From the NCBI RefSeq assembly GCF_026626635.1, contig NZ_JAPNKA010000001.1, positions 434,001 through 498,000 of the forward strand: a stretch of DNA of 64,000 nt, in the 5' to 3' direction. The first letter of the stretch is position 1. Each line of letters opens with the position of its first letter. This DNA is from Archangium lansingense. GTDB taxonomy: Bacteria > Myxococcota > Myxococcia > Myxococcales > Myxococcaceae. Below are positions 60,943-64,000 of this stretch, piece by piece. A program made the translations under genes and the position numbers. The notes beneath the pieces were generated by a model. That model made no database searches. It was given only the letters and a program-made list of their open reading frames with translations, and was not told the DNA's origin.

Positions 60943-62645
60943 GCCGTGCCTCCCGTGCTCCGCCTCTCGGTCCCAAGATGGTGTGGATGGTGGGCCTCAA
61001 CGCCGTGGCCCTGGTGTCGCTGGTGCTGCTGGTGCGCGCGGCGTGGCAGGTCATCACCTGGATTCTGGTGGCCCTGTTCCTCGCGTTGGCGCTGGAGCCA
61101 CTGGTCTCTTGGCTCCAGCGGCGCGGGCTGCGGCGCGGGCTGGCAGTGGTGTCTGTCTATCTCGCCTTCGTGGGGCTGCTCGTGGTGCTGCTGCGGAGTG
61201 TCGTTCCCCTGAGCTTGCACCAGGCCCGTCTGCTCGTGGACGAGGCCCCCGTCCTCTTCGGTGAGCTTCGCCGCACCAGCGTCTTCTCCTGGCTGGATGA
61301 GCACCTCGGAGTAGGGGAGCTGCTCCATGAGGGGTTGCGACAGGGGAGCGGTAGCTCCTTGCGCCCGATGGTGGAGCTGGCCCGGCGCATGTTCATCGGC
61401 GTAGGCGCGGCGATCGCCGTCTCCTTCCTCTCGCTCTTCATGCTGCTCTTCGGGCGCGACGTGGTGGACTCCCTGCTGGGCTGGTTCGAGCCGGACCGGC
61501 GCGAGCGCCTCCTCGGGTTGGCACAGCAGATGAGCCGCCGCGTGGGTGGCTACGTGGGAGGGGCTCTCCTGCTCGCCTTGGTGGAAGGGGCAGGGGTGGG
61601 GCTCGTCCTGCTCGCTGTGGGGGTGCCCTATTTCTTGCCGCTCGCGCTGCTGGTGGCATTGCTGGCCATCGTGCCCCTGCTCGGGAGCGTGCTGTCCGCT
61701 GTGCTCCTCGCCGTCACCACGCTGGTCTCTGCTGGCTTACACGCCGCCCTCGTGGTGCTGGGGGTCTACCTCCTCTATGCGCAGGTGGACGCCCATGTGC
61801 TGCGCCCGCTCGTGCAGCGGCACACCATCCAGATGAACCCGCTGCTCATCACCGTGGTGGTGCTCCTGGGGGCAGGGGTCGCGGGCCTGCTTGGTGCGCT
61901 GCTGGCGCTTCCCGTCGCCGCTGCCGTCCAGGTGGTGCTGCAAGACGTGCGGGCTCGCCGCGAGGCTCAGTGGCGAGTGAGGCTTGCCGGGTCTCTGGAG
62001 CACTCCCAGGTTCGTGATGATGCAACTCGATTTCCTGAGAGGTCCGTCATGGCCATCACAGACTCCAACATTGGTTCCATCACCCCGCGCCCCCGCACCA
62101 CGGCGAGCCTCTGGGGTGGTCCCTTCGTGATGGGGCTGCTTCTGACGCTACTCGGGGTCGTGGCGCTGGGGGCAGTTGTCCTCACCAGCCTCGTCTCGGT
62201 CATCTTCTACGGCTCCATGCTGGTGGTGGCGGGCGCCTTTGAGATCGTCCACGCCTTCCGCATCCGCAAGAAGGGGGAGAAGGGGGGACCCTTCGTGATG
62301 TTCCTGCTGGGAGGCGTCCTCTCCATCGGGGTGGGCCTGATGCTGCTGGCTCGGCCGGATGCCGGACTGTTGGCGTTGACGCTCCTGATGGCCGGGTACT
62401 TCTTCGCCAGCGGGCTCTTCCGGGGCATCACCTCCGTGGCCGATCGCTATGAGGGCTGGGGCTGGGACCTGGCCTACGGCATCGTGTCCGTGGCGCTGGG
62501 CGCCATCATCTTCGCCCAGTTCCCCTCCTCCTCGATGTGGGCGCTGGGCATCGTGGTGGGCGTGGAGATCCTCTCCCGTGGCATCTCCATCATGGCGGGT
62601 GCGCTCGCGGTGCGCGGTGTGCTGCGCCGACAGGTCCACGCCTGA
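60939..62645 (+). CDS. AI-2E family transporter fused to HdeD-type membrane domain
   Basis: 568 aa in one frame. Residues 1-350 are an AI-2E (PF01594) permease: VWMVGLNAVALVSLVLLVRA, GLLVVLLRSVVPLSLHQA, and LLYAQVDAHVLRPLVQRHTI near the C-terminal side. After a linker (residues 351-385) six helices of the HdeD/DUF308 type follow (FVMGLLLTLLGVVALGAVVL, VFIFYGSMLVVAGAFEIVHA-like, and so on). The second domain could also start at the ATG at 62049 with GAGAGG upstream, as a separate protein; no stop separates the two. AI-2E proteins export or move small molecules; HdeD is an acid-stress membrane protein. Downstream of gnd-zwf, by overlap. Confidence 0.75.
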   Translation: MSRASRAPPLGPKMVWMVGLNAVALVSLVLLVRAAWQVITWILVALFLALALEPLVSWLQRRGLRRGLAVVSVYLAFVGLLVVLLRSVVPLSLHQARLLVDEAPVLFGELRRTSVFSWLDEHLGVGELLHEGLRQGSGSSLRPMVELARRMFIGVGAAIAVSFLSLFMLLFGRDVVDSLLGWFEPDRRERLLGLAQQMSRRVGGYVGGALLLALVEGAGVGLVLLAVGVPYFLPLALLVALLAIVPLLGSVLSAVLLAVTTLVSAGLHAALVVLGVYLLYAQVDAHVLRPLVQRHTIQMNPLLITVVVLLGAGVAGLLGALLALPVAAAVQVVLQDVRARREAQWRVRLAGSLEHSQVRDDATRFPERSVMAITDSNIGSITPRPRTTASLWGGPFVMGLLLTLLGVVALGAVVLTSLVSVIFYGSMLVVAGAFEIVHAFRIRKKGEKGGPFVMFLLGGVLSIGVGLMLLARPDAGLLALTLLMAGYFFASGLFRGITSVADRYEGWGWDLAYGIVSVALGAIIFAQFPSSSMWALGIVVGVEILSRGISIMAGALAVRGVLRRQVHA

Positions 62646-62666
62646 GGTGATGGGCCCAGGGAGCGC

Positions 62667-63494
62667 TTACCCGGTGAGCTCTCGGATGCCCGCCTGGGTG
62701 ACTTGGAACAGGGCGACCGAGTCTGGCCCCTGGGCCACCTCATCCAGGCAGCACACCGTGGTGAGCTCGCCCGTGGGATGTCTCACGTAGCCGCGGTAGG
62801 GCTTGTGCAGGTGTCCGCAGAGCACCAGTCGGGGCCGCAGCGCATCCACGAGCAGCCGAGCATACGCATTGCCGACAGCCTCATGGCTGGGGCTGCGGCG
62901 CTGGTGCTCGAAGTCGCCCGCGTCAGCCGGATCGATGATGCCCGAGGGCCAGTCGTGCAGCAGCAGCACGTCGGCCCGCTCGAGCGCGAGGGCTTGCTCG
63001 ACGTCCTGCTCGGTGAAGGAGATGAAGTCCTTGGGGGAGACGCGGCCGAGCAGGGACACCGAGGGGCGCGGAGTCTGGAAGCGCTCCTCGCGGTGGATAC
63101 CCGACAGCCCCACGACCCGGAGACCGTGCAGTTCGATGACGCCCACGCGGCCGAGGTAGTGGCACTGGGACACCAGCTCGAAGCCGTCCGGTTGTTGCTC
63201 CAGGAAGCCATACGGCTCGTGGTTGCCGCCGATGAAGTGGACGGGCCAGGGAAAGCGAGCCCTGCCGGCGTGGTACGCGGGGAAGTCGCCCAGGTGCCGG
63301 TATTTCGCGGGCGCGGACATGGTGGCGAGGTCCGCCTCGTGGCGGTGGGGCTCGAAATCACCCACCTGCAGCACAAAGGCAGGTACCCGCCGAGCTTTCG
63401 CCGCCTTGTCTTGGACGCACCGCACCATCCGGTGCATGTGCCCGTGCACGTCTCCTACAGCGGCGAAGCAAAAGTCTTCCGGACGGCTGTCCAT
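62667..63494 (-). CDS. Metallophosphoesterase, lariat-debranching (Dbr1)-like
   Basis: 275 aa from MDSRPEDFCFAAVGDVHGH; an ATG 42 bases upstream is possible. Motifs: GDVHGHMHRM, VLQVGDFEPH, HFIGGNHEPYGFLEQ, LLLHDWPSG and LVLCGHLHKPY give the complete metallophosphoesterase metal set. The GDVHG.....V...VG-D-F order and the GGNHEPYGFL motif look like the N-terminal domain of lariat debranching enzymes. Bacterial targets of such proteins are unknown. Convergent with the AI-2E/HdeD gene and divergent from a methyltransferase gene. Confidence 0.8.
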   Translation of the reverse strand: MDSRPEDFCFAAVGDVHGHMHRMVRCVQDKAAKARRVPAFVLQVGDFEPHRHEADLATMSAPAKYRHLGDFPAYHAGRARFPWPVHFIGGNHEPYGFLEQQPDGFELVSQCHYLGRVGVIELHGLRVVGLSGIHREERFQTPRPSVSLLGRVSPKDFISFTEQDVEQALALERADVLLLHDWPSGIIDPADAGDFEHQRRSPSHEAVGNAYARLLVDALRPRLVLCGHLHKPYRGYVRHPTGELTTVCCLDEVAQGPDSVALFQVTQAGIRELTG

Positions 63495-63555
63495 GGGTGG
63501 CACCTCGGGCCACTTCGACGAAGACGCGGGGCGCACCTGACATTACGCTCTTGTC

Positions 63556-64000
63556 ATGCTCGGTGACGCCTTCCTGTTGCTGCACACGGACCTGCCTCGC
63601 GAGGGACCTGGGAGCGATGACTGCACCCGCGAGGCACTTCGCCGTTTGCGTTCGCTCCTTTCTCCTTCCCCGCGGGTGTTGGATCTCGGGTGCGGCCCCG
63701 GGCGGCAGACGCTCGTGCTGGCGAGGGAGCTAGGCACCTCCATCATCGCCGTGGACTCGCACGAGCCCTTCCTCGCGCGGTTGAAGACCGAGGCGGCGGT
63801 CCAGGGGCTCGGGCACCTGGTGAGCACGCGGCGCGCGGACTTCGCGGCGCTCGAGGACGCCCCGGGCAGCGTGGACCTCATCTGGTCCGAAGGAGCCATC
63901 TACATCCTGGGCTGGGGCGCGGGACTGCGGCGGTGGCGTCCGCTGCTGAAGGACGGAGGCCTGCTGGCCGCCAGCGAGGCGACGTGGCTCACCGACTCGC
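63556..64000 (+). CDS. SAM-dependent methyltransferase, cut at right edge
   Basis: 148 codons are visible and the frame is open at base 64000. Class I methyltransferase: motif I VLDLGCGPGRQT (about 42-53), acidic loop IIAVDSHEP, motif II-like SVDLIWSEGAIYILGWG. The substrate is unknown; the IWSEGAIY phrase is common in ubiquinone/type 11 family members acting on small molecules. The start ATG lies 61 bases from the divergent phosphoesterase gene. C-terminus missing. Confidence 0.85.
   Translation, partial: MLGDAFLLLHTDLPREGPGSDDCTREALRRLRSLLSPSPRVLDLGCGPGRQTLVLARELGTSIIAVDSHEPFLARLKTEAAVQGLGHLVSTRRADFAALEDAPGSVDLIWSEGAIYILGWGAGLRRWRPLLKDGGLLAASEATWLTDS

Overview
The window is GC-rich, densely coded (no gene-free stretch over about 300 bases) and has the character of a large myxobacterial chromosome, probably of the Cystobacter/Archangium/Hyalangium group. 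The reasons are the many lipoproteins, a Ser/Thr kinase fused to STAND and sulfatase-modifying-factor domains, ELWxxDGT-repeat lipoproteins in tandem, and a lipoprotein/CXXCG-protein pair of the type first defined as Myxococcus xanthus paralogous families. This assignment is inference from gene content; no rRNA, tRNA or CRISPR array was seen.

Layout. 1-4.0 kb (minus): a cut-off TIG-type lipoprotein, a large Ig-like surface protein, a small lipoprotein and an MsrB homologue that lacks the catalytic cysteine. 4.3-9.9 kb (plus): dnaN, a membrane acyltransferase and a propeller-sensor histidine kinase. 9.9-14.6 kb is an accessory island: a NUMOD4-like gene broken by an IS630-type element, then two copies of a DUF2380 lipoprotein-toxin / CXXCG-immunity module, the first reduced to a toxin stub. 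14.6-26 kb: a response regulator-kinase pair, a diiron protein with a palindromic operator and a TetR gene, a cysteine-synthase-family enzyme, a small zinc protein, an aromatic amino acid hydroxylase and a LysR gene. 26.4-38 kb: recF, a Ycf46-like AAA+ gene with a zinc-ribbon membrane partner, a second LysR gene, small membrane and secreted proteins, and an Mla-type lipid transport operon (lipoprotein, MlaE, MlaF, MlaD).

38.3-44.9 kb holds the most unusual locus: a VioB-type ferritin-like protein, a LodA/GoxA-like quinoprotein apparently split into two overlapping genes, a radical SAM/SPASM enzyme and a LodB/QhpG-like flavoprotein. The last four genes overlap their neighbours, so they are probably translated together; together they look like a self-modifying amine or amino acid oxidase and its maturation enzymes, combining parts of the LodA/LodB and QHNDH (Qhp) systems.

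45-54 kb (minus): a putative nuclease, two small membrane proteins, three tandem ELWxxDGT lipoproteins with duplicated leaders, and a kelch-type lipoprotein. 54-62.6 kb (plus): an SDR, three small genes, then a pentose-phosphate operon (gnd, zwf, a metallophosphoesterase and an in-frame AI-2E/HdeD fusion). The window ends with a Dbr1-like phosphoesterase (minus) and a methyltransferase cut by the right edge.
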